In this document: one piece after another, positions 14,053-22,532 of the stretch | Position numbering within the stretch: position 1 is the stretch's first letter | Layout of the letters: each line of letters opens with the position of its first letter | NCBI GenBank assembly: GCA_040757055.1 | Contig: JBFLXY010000006.1 | Span: forward strand, 62,001 to 126,000 | DNA length: 64,000 nt | From: JAJZRJ01 sp040757055 | GTDB lineage: Bacteria; Desulfobacterota; Desulfobulbia; Desulfobulbales; Desulfurivibrionaceae | Direction of reading: 5' to 3' | Notes under the pieces: generated by a model | The model's input: only the letters and a program-made list of their open reading frames with translations | The model's database searches: none | What the model was told of the DNA's origin: nothing | Program-made: the position numbers and the translations under genes

Positions 14053-14703
14053 TTGGGCCAGAAAGTCAATCCAGTTGGTTTACGGCTGAACGTTATCCGC
14101 ACTTGGGATTCGGTGTGGTATGCGGGTAAGGAATACGCCAAGTATTTCCTCGAGGACCAGAGCCTCCGGAAGTATCTGAAGAGCAGGCTTTACCATGCCG
14201 GGGTGTCGCGGATCCAGATCGCCCGCACCGGCGAGAAGATCCGGGTCAAGCTGCACACCGCCCGGCCGGGCATCATCATCGGCAAGAAGGGTTCCGAGAT
14301 CGAGGTTCTGAAGGGCGATCTGGAGCGCCGCACCGGCCGCGAGTGCCTGCTCGACATCCAGGAGGTGCGCCGTCCCGAGGCCGATGCCCAGTTGGTGGCC
14401 GAGAGCGTGGCCCAGCAGCTCGAGCGCCGCGTTGCCTTCCGCCGCGCCATGAAGAAGTCGGTGAATATGGCCTTGAAGTTTGGCGCCCAGGGCATTAAGA
14501 TTGCCTGTTCCGGCCGGCTCGGCGGCGCGGAGATGTCCCGCCGCGAATGGTACCGCGAGGGCCGGGTGCCGCTTCATACCCTGCGGGCGGACATCGATTA
14601 CGGTTTTGCCGAGGCCAAAACCACCTATGGCATCATCGGCGTCAAGGTGTGGGTCTTCAAGGGCGAGGTGCTGAGCGACCAGGAGATGGTTGCCGCCGAA
14701 TAG
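14053..14703 (+). CDS. rpsC: 30S ribosomal protein S3
   Basis: S3 forms part of the mRNA entry helicase ring. It has 216 residues, starts GQKVNPVGLRL after the initiator and includes the KH-domain GXXG-type motif IIGKKGSE. The start is TTG, because GGAGGAAGG lies just upstream and no ATG gives the family N-terminus. It is one of five TTG-started ribosomal genes here. Confidence 0.97.
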   Translation: MGQKVNPVGLRLNVIRTWDSVWYAGKEYAKYFLEDQSLRKYLKSRLYHAGVSRIQIARTGEKIRVKLHTARPGIIIGKKGSEIEVLKGDLERRTGRECLLDIQEVRRPEADAQLVAESVAQQLERRVAFRRAMKKSVNMALKFGAQGIKIACSGRLGGAEMSRREWYREGRVPLHTLRADIDYGFAEAKTTYGIIGVKVWVFKGEVLSDQEMVAAE

Positions 14704-14775
14704 CCCGGAAGCAACGCGGGTGCGCATCGTTCCTGATGCCGCACCGGGGAAAATTGAGACGGATTAGGGAGCGAT

Positions 14776-15192
14776 ATGCTGAGTCCCAAGAAAGTAAAGC
14801 ATAGAAAGGTAATGAAAGGCCGGATGCGTGGCGCCGCCCACCGCGGCTCCTCCATCGCCTTTGGCGAATACGGCCTGAAGGCCATGAGCTGCGGCAAGAT
14901 GACCGCCCAGCAGATCGAGGCCGCCCGTATCACCATCAGCCGCACCGTCAAGCGTGGCGGCCAGATGTGGATTCGCATCTTCCCGGACAAGCCTTTCACC
15001 AGGAAGCCGGCGGAAACTCGTATGGGCAGCGGCAAGGGCGCCCCGGAAGGCTGGGTGGCCATCGTCAGGCCCGGCCGGATTCTTTACGAGCTGGCGGGAG
15101 TCGAACCCGAGGTCGCCAAGGAGGCTTTGCGGCTGGCCGGCAATAAACTCCCTTTTCCGACCAAAATCGTCGAGTTGGGTAGCACGTTATGA
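14776..15192 (+). CDS. rplP: 50S ribosomal protein L16
   Basis: L16 organises the A-site side of the 50S subunit. It has 138 residues with MLSPKKVKHRKVMKGRMRG and, later, RKPAETRMGSGKGAPEGWVA, where an arginine is hydroxylated in some bacteria. Its stop overlaps the rpmC ATG by 4 nt. Confidence 0.98.
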   Translation: MLSPKKVKHRKVMKGRMRGAAHRGSSIAFGEYGLKAMSCGKMTAQQIEAARITISRTVKRGGQMWIRIFPDKPFTRKPAETRMGSGKGAPEGWVAIVRPGRILYELAGVEPEVAKEALRLAGNKLPFPTKIVELGSTL

Positions 15193-15380
15193 AAATGAAA
15201 GAAATCCGTGCCATGGGCACCGAGGAATTGGCGGCCAAGGCCAAGGCTCTTTCCGAGGAGCTGTTCAAGCTCAAGTTCCAGCACAGCATCCGGCCTTTGG
15301 AGAACACGGCCAAGATGCGGGCGTTGCGCAAGGATATCGCCCGGATCAGGACCCTGCTGCACGCCTCGCGCGAGCAGTAA
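15189..15380 (+). CDS. rpmC: 50S ribosomal protein L29
   Basis: This small helical-hairpin protein near the tunnel exit has 63 residues, begins MKMKEIRAMGTEELAAKAKAL and contains LFKLKFQHSI and RTLLHASREQ. It starts inside the rplP stop (ATGA), so it is probably translationally coupled. Confidence 0.97.
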   Translation: MKMKEIRAMGTEELAAKAKALSEELFKLKFQHSIRPLENTAKMRALRKDIARIRTLLHASREQ

Positions 15381-15429
15381 TTCGCCAACCGATGAGAGAA
15401 GATTTATCCACAACCTGGTAGGAACGCAG

Positions 15430-15690
15430 ATGAGCGAAACGAAAAAGTCCAAGAAGACCAGAATTGGTCTGGTGATCAGCAACAAGATGGACAAGAGCGC
15501 CGTGGTCCAGACCGACCAGCTGATCAAGCATGGTCTGTACGGCAAATATATCCGCCGCCGGGTGAAGTACATGGCCCATGATCCGGAGAACCTCTGCAGC
15601 ATCGGCGACCGGGTCCTGATCGAGGAGTGCCGGCCGCTGAGCAAGCAGAAGCGGTGGCGGGTGCGCGAGATCATCGAGAAGGCGGTTTAA
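15430..15690 (+). CDS. rpsQ: 30S ribosomal protein S17
   Basis: This early-binding 16S rRNA protein has an OB fold. It has 86 residues, with RIGLVISNKMDKSAVV and the VLIEECRPLSKQKRWRV end. The ATG at 15430, behind TAGGAA, gives the right length; longer in-frame extensions come from the upstream spacer and rpmC. Confidence 0.97.
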   Translation: MSETKKSKKTRIGLVISNKMDKSAVVQTDQLIKHGLYGKYIRRRVKYMAHDPENLCSIGDRVLIEECRPLSKQKRWRVREIIEKAV

Positions 15691-15741
15691 CGAGAGGATT
15701 CCGCTCTCGCAAACGAGAGTGCTTAGTCAGCGGGTGAGGCA

Positions 15742-16110
15742 ATGATACAGACTGAAACCGTATTGAATGTGGCCGACAATTCCGGCGCCAAGAAGGTGAT
15801 GTGCATTCGCGTGCTTGGCGGCACCAGGAGGCGCTATGCGCGGATCGGCGACGTGATCGTGGTCTCCGTCAAGGAGGCGATTCCCAACGCCAAGGTGAAG
15901 AAGGGCGATGTGGTCAAGGCCGTCGTGGTTCGGACCATCAAGGAACTCCATCGTCCGGACGCGACTTCGGTCCGTTTTGACGATAACTCCGCCGTGCTCA
16001 TCAACAATGCCGGCGAGCCCATCGGCACCCGCATCTTCGGGCCGGTGGCCCGCGAGTTGCGGCCCAAGGGCTACATGAAGATAATCTCCCTGGCACCCGA
16101 AGTGCTCTAG
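15742..16110 (+). CDS. rplN: 50S ribosomal protein L14
   Basis: L14 forms intersubunit bridges and binds the silencing factor RsfS in other bacteria. It has 122 residues, begins MIQTETVLNVADNSGAKKVMCI and ends KIISLAPEVL, with no insertions. Confidence 0.98.
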   Translation: MIQTETVLNVADNSGAKKVMCIRVLGGTRRRYARIGDVIVVSVKEAIPNAKVKKGDVVKAVVVRTIKELHRPDATSVRFDDNSAVLINNAGEPIGTRIFGPVARELRPKGYMKIISLAPEVL

Positions 16111-16136
16111 GGTCTTGAGCGGAAAGAGGCGAGGCC

Positions 16137-16472
16137 ATGCAGAAGCAGACATGTCATCTGAAACTGAACGATCGGGTCGAGGTGATCACCGGCAAGGACA
16201 AGGGCCGGGTCGGCAAGATCATCAAGATCGATCGGACGCGCAGCCGGGCGGTGGTGGAGAAGATCAACATCATCAAGCGGCACACCAAGCCGAGCGCGCT
16301 CAATCAGCAGGGCGGCATCATCGAGAAGGAGGCGCCGGTCGCCCTTTCCAACCTGATGCTGATCTGCCCCAAGTGCGCAAAGACGGTCCGGGTTGGCAAC
16401 AAGACATTGGAAGACGGCACCAGGGTTCGCGTGTGCAAGAAGTGCAACGAATCCGTGGAAGCAAAGGCCTAG
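16137..16472 (+). CDS. rplX: 50S ribosomal protein L24 with C-terminal zinc-ribbon cysteines
   Basis: L24 initiates 50S assembly. The KOW motif is near residues 12-30 (RVEVITGKDKGRVGKI). The C-terminal extension carries C77, C80, C100 and C103 as two CxxC pairs, which would form a zinc ribbon; the E. coli protein lacks this. It has 111 residues and lies 18 nt before rplE. Confidence 0.97.
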   Translation: MQKQTCHLKLNDRVEVITGKDKGRVGKIIKIDRTRSRAVVEKINIIKRHTKPSALNQQGGIIEKEAPVALSNLMLICPKCAKTVRVGNKTLEDGTRVRVCKKCNESVEAKA

Positions 16473-16490
16473 TGCTGGGTTGGAGGCGAT

Positions 16491-17030
16491 ATGGCTGGAA
16501 TGAAAGAACAGTACCTCAATGAATGTGTGCCGCAGCTCATGAAGGAGTTCGGCTATAAGAACATCATGGAGGTTCCGAAGATCGAGAAGATCGTTCTCAA
16601 CATGGGACTGGGCGAGGCGGTGCAGAACCCGAAGATCGTCGATTCCGCCAACAATGAGCTGACCCTCATTGCCGGCCAGAAATCGGTGGTGACCCGGGCG
16701 AAGAAATCCATCGCCACCTTCAAGCTCCGCGAGGGCATGCCCATCGGCTGCCGGGTGACCCTGCGCGGCGACCGGATGTACGACTTCCTCGCCAAGCTGA
16801 TGCACATCGCGCTGCCGCGGGTGCGCGACTTCCGCGGGGTATCGCTCAAGGCCTTCGACGGTCGGGGCAACTACTCTCTGGGGATCAAGGAGCATATCAT
16901 TTTCCCGGAGATTGACTATGACAAGATCGACAAGATTAAGGGATTGAACATTGCCATCACCACCACGGCCAAGACCGATGAGGAAGGCCGGTTTCTCTTG
17001 CGGGCAATGGGCATGCCCTTCCGTAAGTAA
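16491..17030 (+). CDS. rplE: 50S ribosomal protein L5
   Basis: This 5S rRNA-binding protein of the central protuberance has 179 residues. KIEKIVLNMGLGEA is near the start, and KEHIIFPEIDYDKIDKIKGLNIAITTTAKTDEE is the C-terminal signature. Confidence 0.98.
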   Translation: MAGMKEQYLNECVPQLMKEFGYKNIMEVPKIEKIVLNMGLGEAVQNPKIVDSANNELTLIAGQKSVVTRAKKSIATFKLREGMPIGCRVTLRGDRMYDFLAKLMHIALPRVRDFRGVSLKAFDGRGNYSLGIKEHIIFPEIDYDKIDKIKGLNIAITTTAKTDEEGRFLLRAMGMPFRK

Positions 17031-17051
17031 TACAAGGGCAGGGAGGACGTC

Positions 17052-17237
17052 TTGGCTAAGAAGTCGATGATCGCAAAGTGTAATCGGAAGCCGAAATTCT
17101 CGGTGCGCGGCTATAACCGCTGCGGGATCTGCGGCCGGCCGCGGGCCTATTTCCGCAAATTCGGCGTATGCCGTATCTGCTTCAGAAACCTGGCGTCCAA
17201 GGGTGAGATCGCCGGGGTGACCAAGTCCAGCTGGTAG
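17052..17237 (+). CDS. rpsN: 30S ribosomal protein S14, zinc-binding (type Z)
   Basis: This short 61-residue S14 is of the C+ type, with zinc ligands C24, C27, C40 and C43 (CGIC and CRIC). The start is TTG behind GGGAGGA and gives the MAKKSMIAKC N-terminus. It lies in its usual place between rplE and rpsH. Any zinc-free paralogue would have to be elsewhere. Confidence 0.97.
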   Translation: MAKKSMIAKCNRKPKFSVRGYNRCGICGRPRAYFRKFGVCRICFRNLASKGEIAGVTKSSW

Positions 17238-17293
17238 GCCGGACCTGGTGCAAGAACGGATATCACATCGTATTTAACCAAGGAGCAACAATC

Positions 17294-17692
17294 ATGGCGA
17301 TGAGTGATCCCCTGGCCGACCTGCTGACCAGGATCCGCAATGCCGGCATGGTCAAGCACGAGAGCATCGACGTGCCGCTGTCCAAGATGAAGTCCGGAGT
17401 TGCCGCGATCCTGAAGCGCGAAGGCTTTATTACGGATTTTGAGGTTATCGAGGACAAGGTGCAGGGCGTCCTGCGCATTGAAATGCGATATGACAACCGG
17501 CGAGAGCCGGTCATCAACGGGTTGCGCCGCGTCAGCAAGCCGGGCCGCCGGATCTATGTCAAGCACGACCAGATTCCCAAGGTCATGAGCGGTTTGGGCA
17601 TCGCGATCATCTCCACTTCCAAGGGCATTCTCACCGACCGTGAAGCCCGCGAGCAGCGCCTCGGTGGCGAACTGCTCTGTGAAGTGTGGTAA
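17294..17692 (+). CDS. rpsH: 30S ribosomal protein S8
   Basis: S8 binds central-domain 16S rRNA and is the translational repressor of the spc operon in E. coli. It has 132 residues: MAMSDPLADLLTRIRNAG at the start, and GLGIAIISTSKGILTDREAR near the end. Confidence 0.98.
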   Translation: MAMSDPLADLLTRIRNAGMVKHESIDVPLSKMKSGVAAILKREGFITDFEVIEDKVQGVLRIEMRYDNRREPVINGLRRVSKPGRRIYVKHDQIPKVMSGLGIAIISTSKGILTDREAREQRLGGELLCEVW

Positions 17693-17724
17693 TTACCAAT
17701 CCGAGCGAGAAGCGGAGTAGGGTC

Positions 17725-18264
17725 ATGTCGAGAATTGGCAAACAACCGATCACCGTTCCCAACGGTGTAAAGGTGGATATCAAGGGGACGATGGTCAAGG
17801 TGACCGGCCCCAAGGGATCTCTGGAGCGCACCGTGCGCCCGGAAATCGCCCTGGAACAAACCGACGGCGTCATCCGGGTTTCGGCCAAGGACAACAGCCA
17901 GCGCAGCCGGGCCTTCACCGGTCTGACCCGCACCCTGATCAACAACATGATCGTGGGTGTGGTGCAGGGCTTCGAGAAGAAGCTGGTCATCGAGGGCGTC
18001 GGCTACCGTGCCGAGTTGAAGGGCAAGGCTCTGTCACTGAACCTCGGTTACTCCAACCCGGTGGAGTTTCCGCTCCCGCAAGGGGTGGCCGCCGTGGTCG
18101 AAAAGACCAACATCACCCTGCAGTCCATCGACAAGGAAATTCTCGGCCTCACCGCCGCGAAGATCCGCGCGATTCGCAAGCCGGAGCCTTACAAGGGCAA
18201 GGGTATCCGTTACGACGGCGAGTATATCGCCCGTAAGGCCGGCAAGGCTGCTTCGAAGAAGTAA
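17725..18264 (+). CDS. rplF: 50S ribosomal protein L6
   Basis: This protein lies near the sarcin-ricin loop and has 179 residues. It starts MSRIGKQPITVPNGVKV and ends with IRAIRKPEPYKGKGIRYDGE and a basic tail. The ATG at 17725, behind CGGAGTAGG, is preferred over an upstream in-frame start that overlaps rpsH. Confidence 0.97.
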   Translation: MSRIGKQPITVPNGVKVDIKGTMVKVTGPKGSLERTVRPEIALEQTDGVIRVSAKDNSQRSRAFTGLTRTLINNMIVGVVQGFEKKLVIEGVGYRAELKGKALSLNLGYSNPVEFPLPQGVAAVVEKTNITLQSIDKEILGLTAAKIRAIRKPEPYKGKGIRYDGEYIARKAGKAASKK

Positions 18265-18302
18265 TCGCGGTTGATTAACGCTTGACAGAACAGGCAAGAG
18301 CA

Positions 18303-18668
18303 ATGAGCAAGACAAATCCGACACTTATGGCACGACAGAAGCGGGTGAAGCGGATCCGGAAAAAGATCGCCGGCACCCCGGAACGGCCGCGGTTGCGCGT
18401 CTTCAAGAGCGCCAAGCATATCTACGGTCAGATCATCGACGATACCGCTGGCCGGACCATTGTCGCCATGTCCACGGTCAGCAAGGACTTTAACCGCGGC
18501 GAGGCCAAGGACAAGACGGCGGTGGCCAAACAGGTCGGCATCAAACTTGCCGAACTGGCCAAGGCCAAAGGTGTCCAGAAGGTGGTGTTTGACCGGGGCG
18601 GCTATATTTACCACGGTCGGGTGAAGGCCCTGTCCGATGGCGCCCGCGAAGGCGGGCTGGATTTCTGA
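18303..18668 (+). CDS. rplR: 50S ribosomal protein L18
   Basis: This is a 5S rRNA-binding protein. It has 121 residues: RKKIAGTPERPRLRVFKS near the start, and VVFDRGGYIYHGRVKALSDGAREGGLDF at the end. The ATG at 18303 gives the family length. Confidence 0.98.
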   Translation: MSKTNPTLMARQKRVKRIRKKIAGTPERPRLRVFKSAKHIYGQIIDDTAGRTIVAMSTVSKDFNRGEAKDKTAVAKQVGIKLAELAKAKGVQKVVFDRGGYIYHGRVKALSDGAREGGLDF

Positions 18669-18717
18669 GCGGCCGCAGCAGGAAAAAGACTGAAACACGT
18701 ATCTCAGGGGTGTCACC

Positions 18718-19224
18718 TTGGCAGAATTCAAGAGCAGCAGCACCGATGATCAGCTGATTGAAAAGATCGTCTTCATCAACCGGACCGCCAAAGTGGTCAA
18801 AGGTGGCCGCCGGTTCAATTTCAGCGCCATTGTGGTGGTCGGCGACGGCCGGGGCCGGGTCGGCTACGGCCTGGGCAAGGCCAACCAAGTGCCCGAGGCG
18901 ATTCGCAAGGGCGTCGAGAAAGCCCGCAAGGACATGAAGACCGTGGCCATCACCGAGGTCAGCATCCCCCATGAGATCATGGGCAAGTTCGGTGCCGGCC
19001 AGGTGCTGCTGAAGCCGGCCACCGCCGGTACCGGCGTGATCGCCGGTGGTCCGGTGCGTGCGGTGCTGGAGGCGGCCGGGGTGCATAACATCCTGACCAA
19101 GTGCCTTGGCTCCCACAACCCGCACAATATGGTGAAGGCGACCTTGGATGCCCTGCGCCGGTTGCGGACTCCCGAGCAGATTGCAGCCCGCCGCGGCCGC
19201 AAGCTCCAGGAAATCGTGGCGTAA
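18718..19224 (+). CDS. rpsE: 30S ribosomal protein S5
   Basis: S5 takes part in fidelity and mRNA unwinding. It has 168 residues with the KVVKGGRRFNFSAIVVVGDGRGRVGYGLGKA double-stranded-RNA-binding segment. The start is TTG at 18718. The 84-nt spacer after it holds two tandem hairpins. Confidence 0.97.
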   Translation: MAEFKSSSTDDQLIEKIVFINRTAKVVKGGRRFNFSAIVVVGDGRGRVGYGLGKANQVPEAIRKGVEKARKDMKTVAITEVSIPHEIMGKFGAGQVLLKPATAGTGVIAGGPVRAVLEAAGVHNILTKCLGSHNPHNMVKATLDALRRLRTPEQIAARRGRKLQEIVA

Positions 19225-19226
19225 CG

Positions 19227-19275
19227 CCGTCCCGGCCTCGGGACGGACGAACTGCCTGCCGGCAGCGATGGCAGG
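19227..19275 (+). repeat. Tandem hairpins in the rpsE-rpmD spacer
   Basis: The first hairpin is CCGTCCCG-gcct-CGGGACGG (19227-19246), a perfect eight-pair stem. The second is CCTGCC/GGCAGG (19255-19275) with a 9-nt loop. No T-run follows, and rpmD starts at 19309. They may be RNA-processing or pausing sites inside the spc cluster; the role is unknown. Confidence 0.5.
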
Positions 19276-19308
19276 CGCAATGATTGCAGACAAACTTGAG
19301 GAAGAGCC

Positions 19309-19491
19309 ATGGCAACCAAAGAGCTCAAGTTGACATTGAAGAAAAGCGTGATCGGCAGTCCCAGGCAGATTCGGGACACCCTGGTGGGCCTCGGGCTGAC
19401 CCGAACCAACAAGACGATCATCCGCAAGGACACCCCGGCCATCCGGGGCATGATAGACAAGGTCCGGCACCTGGTGGTGGTGGAGGAATAA
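19309..19491 (+). CDS. rpmD: 50S ribosomal protein L30
   Basis: This 60-residue protein has LKLTLKKSVIGSPRQIRDTLVGLGLTR near the start and RGMIDKVRHLVVVEE at the end. It lies between rpsE and rplO, with 2 nt before the rplO ATG. Confidence 0.97.
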   Translation: MATKELKLTLKKSVIGSPRQIRDTLVGLGLTRTNKTIIRKDTPAIRGMIDKVRHLVVVEE

Positions 19492-19493
19492 TT

Positions 19494-19934
19494 ATGCTGA
19501 CGCTGAGCAATCTTTCGCCGCATCCCGGCGCCAAGAAGCAGAAGAAACGTGTAGGCCGCGGCCAGGGTACCGGCCAGGGCACCAATGCCGGCCGCGGCAT
19601 GAAGGGCTACAAGTCCCGGTCCGGCAGCGGTATCAAGGTAGGTTTCGAGGGCGGCCAGATGCCGCTCCAGCGCCGTCTGCCGAAGCGAGGTTTCACCAAC
19701 CCCTTCCGCAAGCAGTACGCCATTGTCAATGTCGAGGATCTGGACCGCTTCGCGGCCGGCACCAAAATTGACCGTCAGGCGCTGATCGAGGCGGGTCTCG
19801 TTTCCAAGAAATATGCCCTGGTCAAGCTGCTCGGCAATGGCGAGATCAAAAACGCCCTGACCGTGGCGCTCGACAAGGTGAGCGACTCCGCCCGGCAGAA
19901 GATTGAAGCAGCCGGCGGCAAGGTCGAGGCGTAG
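19494..19934 (+). CDS. rplO: 50S ribosomal protein L15
   Basis: This late assembly protein has 146 residues, with MLTLSNLSPHPGAKKQKKRVGRG at the start followed by the glycine-rich GTGQGTNAGRGMKGYKSRSG segment. The ATG at 19494 follows GGAGG within the end of rpmD. Confidence 0.97.
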   Translation: MLTLSNLSPHPGAKKQKKRVGRGQGTGQGTNAGRGMKGYKSRSGSGIKVGFEGGQMPLQRRLPKRGFTNPFRKQYAIVNVEDLDRFAAGTKIDRQALIEAGLVSKKYALVKLLGNGEIKNALTVALDKVSDSARQKIEAAGGKVEA

Positions 19935-19945
19935 GCAGGCATTCC

Positions 19946-21253
19946 ATGAAGGCAGGGGTTCAGAACGCCGCCAACATTCCGGAACTGCGCCGGCGCATCT
20001 TCTTTACCCTGATCATGCTGGCGGTCTATCGGGCCGGCGTGCAGATCCCGACCCCGGGCATCAACGGCGAGGCGCTCGCCAATTTTTTTGCCCAGACGGC
20101 CGGCACCCTCTTTGACATGTTCAACATGTTCTCCGGCGGCGCGCTGGAGAATTTTTCGATCTTCGCCCTGGGCATCATGCCCTATATCAGCGCGTCCATC
20201 ATCTTCCAGCTGCTCACCGTGGTGGTGCCGCAGCTGGAGGCCCTTTCAAAGGAAGGGGAAGCGGGGCGCCGGAAGATCACCCAGTACACCCGGTACGCCA
20301 CCGTGGTGCTCAGCCTGCTGCAGGGGCTTTTCATCAGCATCGGCCTGGAGAGCATGACCGCACCCACCGGTGAGGCGATCGTCATTACTTCCGGTTGGGG
20401 CTTCCGGCTGATGACCATGCTGACCCTGACCTCCGGCACCGCCTTCATCATGTGGCTCGGCGAGCAGATGACCGAGCGCGGCATCGGCAACGGCATCTCG
20501 ATGATCATTTTCGCCGGCATCGTGGCGCGGATGCCCGCCGCCCTGGCCAACACCTTCCGGATGGTGAGCGCCGGCGAGCTGGCCCTGATCCTGCTGCCTT
20601 TGCTGCTGGTGATGGTGGCGGGGGTGGTGGGGTTGATCATCTTCTGCGAGACCGCCCAGCGCCGGATTCCCATCCAGTACGCCAAGCGCATCGTCGGTCG
20701 CCAGATGTACGGCGGCCAGCAGTCCCATCTGCCGCTCAAGATCAACATGTCCGGTGTCATTCCGCCGATCTTCGCCTCCTCGATCATGATGTTCCCTGAG
20801 ACCATAGGTAACTTCATCCAAGTGGACTGGGTGCAGCGGGTGAGCGCGGCGTTGAGCTGGGGCAGCCTGCCCCATACCTTGATGTACGTGGGCTTTATCG
20901 TCTTCTTCTGCTTCTTCTACACCGCGGTGACCTTTAATCCGGTGGATGTGGCCGAGAACCTCAAGAAGCACGGCGGCTTTGTCCCCGGTGTGCGGCCCGG
21001 CAAGAAGACGGCGGAGTTCATCGACAGGATCATCGTGCGGCTGACCGTGATCGGCGCGGCATACATCAGCGCCATCTGCGTGCTGCCGACGGTGCTGGTC
21101 AATGAATTCAATGTGCCGTTCTATTTCGGCGGCACCGCGCTTCTCATTGTGGTTGGCGTCGCCATCGACACCATGGGGCAGATCGAGTCCCACACGATCA
21201 TGCGCAATTACGACGGTTTCATGAAGTCCGGCCGGTTCAAGGGGCGCCGGTAA
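19946..21253 (+). CDS. secY: Preprotein translocase subunit SecY
   Basis: This is the channel-forming subunit of the Sec translocon in the inner membrane. It has 435 residues with ten predicted hydrophobic segments and typical motifs such as ALGIMPYISASIIFQLL and GIGNGISMIIFAGI. It lies 11 nt after rplO. adk, which follows secY in many bacteria, is absent and map comes next. Confidence 0.98.
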   Translation: MKAGVQNAANIPELRRRIFFTLIMLAVYRAGVQIPTPGINGEALANFFAQTAGTLFDMFNMFSGGALENFSIFALGIMPYISASIIFQLLTVVVPQLEALSKEGEAGRRKITQYTRYATVVLSLLQGLFISIGLESMTAPTGEAIVITSGWGFRLMTMLTLTSGTAFIMWLGEQMTERGIGNGISMIIFAGIVARMPAALANTFRMVSAGELALILLPLLLVMVAGVVGLIIFCETAQRRIPIQYAKRIVGRQMYGGQQSHLPLKINMSGVIPPIFASSIMMFPETIGNFIQVDWVQRVSAALSWGSLPHTLMYVGFIVFFCFFYTAVTFNPVDVAENLKKHGGFVPGVRPGKKTAEFIDRIIVRLTVIGAAYISAICVLPTVLVNEFNVPFYFGGTALLIVVGVAIDTMGQIESHTIMRNYDGFMKSGRFKGRR

Positions 21254-21266
21254 CGGTACCGGACGG

Positions 21267-22031
21267 ATGGGCCGGGCCGTCATCCTGAAAACCCCCGCAG
21301 AGATCGCGATCATGCGGGAGGCGAATCAGATCGTGGCCGATACCCTGGCCCTGCTGGAAGCAAAGATGGCGCCGGGGGTCACGACCTGGCAGCTGGATCA
21401 CTGGGCGGAGAAGCACGCGACAAAACTCGGGGCTGTACCGGCCTTCAAGGGCTACCGCGGCTATCCCGCCAGCCTGTGCGTTTCGCTGAACGACCAGGTG
21501 GTGCACGGCATTCCTTCCAAAAAGGTGGTGGTGCAGCCTGGGGATGTCGTCAGCATCGATTTTGGCGTCAAGTATAAGGGCTTTTACGGCGATGCCGCCA
21601 TCACCGTGGCGGTGGGAGAGGTGGCCGAACGGACCGCAGATTTGCTGCGGGTGACGCGGGAATCTTTGGGCAAGGCCATCGAGCAGGTCCAGATCGGCAA
21701 CCGCGTCAACGACATCTCGCGGGCCGTGCAGCAGCATGTGGAACAGCACGGGTTTTCCGTGGTGCGCCAGTTTGTCGGCCATGGGATCGGCAGCCAGCTG
21801 CATGAGGCGCCGGAGATTCCGAACTACCACCGTTCGGAGCGCACCCCGAAACTGCTGGCCGGCATGGTGCTGGCCATCGAGCCCATGGTCAATATCGGCG
21901 GCGCCGATGTGCAGGTGCTGGCCGACGGCTGGACCGTGGTGACGAGCGATCATTCGCTCTCTGCCCACTTCGAGCATTCGGTGGCGGTGACGGAGGAGGG
22001 GCCGTTGGTGTTAAGTCAACGGATCCAATAG
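21267..22031 (+). CDS. map: Type I methionine aminopeptidase
   Basis: This enzyme removes the initiator methionine from nascent proteins using two metal ions. It has 254 residues. The metal ligands are seen in SIDFGVKYKGFYGDAA, GHGIGSQLHEAP, AIEPM and a final VTEEG-type glutamate. It starts 13 nt after secY and is probably coupled to it. An AT-rich 118-nt spacer follows. Confidence 0.97.
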   Translation: MGRAVILKTPAEIAIMREANQIVADTLALLEAKMAPGVTTWQLDHWAEKHATKLGAVPAFKGYRGYPASLCVSLNDQVVHGIPSKKVVVQPGDVVSIDFGVKYKGFYGDAAITVAVGEVAERTADLLRVTRESLGKAIEQVQIGNRVNDISRAVQQHVEQHGFSVVRQFVGHGIGSQLHEAPEIPNYHRSERTPKLLAGMVLAIEPMVNIGGADVQVLADGWTVVTSDHSLSAHFEHSVAVTEEGPLVLSQRIQ

Positions 22032-22149
22032 ATTTTTGGCGCTGAAGCGAAAAAAAGAGCGGCAAAAAAAATAAAATAGGGTAATATTGCCAATTTTCGA
22101 TTTGCGGTAATGCCCGGCAGGACAGCGCACAGGAGTTTTTTGCTGACTT
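22032..22149 (+). promoter_or_regulatory. AT-rich infA leader with A-tracts (possible promoter)
   Basis: This spacer is far richer in A and T than its surroundings, with phased A-tracts (22049-22072) and a TAATAT box at 22082-22087. I cannot find a convincing -35 hexamer at the correct spacing. An internal promoter for infA-rpmJ-rpsM onward is plausible but unproven. Confidence 0.35.
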
Positions 22150-22371
22150 ATGGCAAAGGAAGAACCGATTACCGTCGAAGGAACCATCGTGGAGCCGTTA
22201 CCCAATGCGATGTTCCGTGTGGAACTGGACAACGGCCACCGGGTGCTGGCGCATATCTCCGGAAAGATGCGCATGCATTTCATCAAAATCCTTCCTGGTG
22301 ATCGGGTAACAGTGGAACTTTCGCCCTATGACCTGACCCGCGGTCGGGTGACCTTCCGGGCGAAGAAATAG
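22150..22371 (+). CDS. infA: Translation initiation factor IF-1
   Basis: This single OB-fold protein blocks the A site during initiation. It has 73 residues: MAKEEPITVEGTIVEPLPN at the start, and GDRVTVELSPYDLTRGRVTFR near the end. It lies between map and rpmJ, as in many bacteria. Confidence 0.98.
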   Translation: MAKEEPITVEGTIVEPLPNAMFRVELDNGHRVLAHISGKMRMHFIKILPGDRVTVELSPYDLTRGRVTFRAKK

Positions 22372-22387
22372 AGAGAAGGAAACGGCA

Positions 22388-22501
22388 ATGAAGGTACGTG
22401 CTTCAGTAAAAAAAATATGCAGTGAATGCCGCATATTCAAGCGGAAAGGCGTGGTGCGTGTTTCGTGCAAGACCAAGAAGCACAAGCAGCGCCAGGGGTA
22501 A
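22388..22501 (+). CDS. rpmJ: 50S ribosomal protein L36 (zinc-binding)
   Basis: This 37-residue protein reads MKVRASVKKICSECRIFKRK and ends CKTKKHKQRQG. The zinc ligands are C11, C14, C27 and H32, so it is the C+ form. The ATG at 22388 follows GAGAAGGAAACGG, and the gene lies 31 nt before rpsM. Confidence 0.97.
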   Translation: MKVRASVKKICSECRIFKRKGVVRVSCKTKKHKQRQG

Positions 22502-22532
22502 TTAAAGCGTTCAGTTACAAGGGAGGAAGACC

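Noticed and set aside
22032..22150. Missing adk between secY and map as a deletion
   Set aside because: secY and map are 13 nt apart with intact ends, and this order occurs naturally in other bacteria; there is no remnant to support a recent loss.
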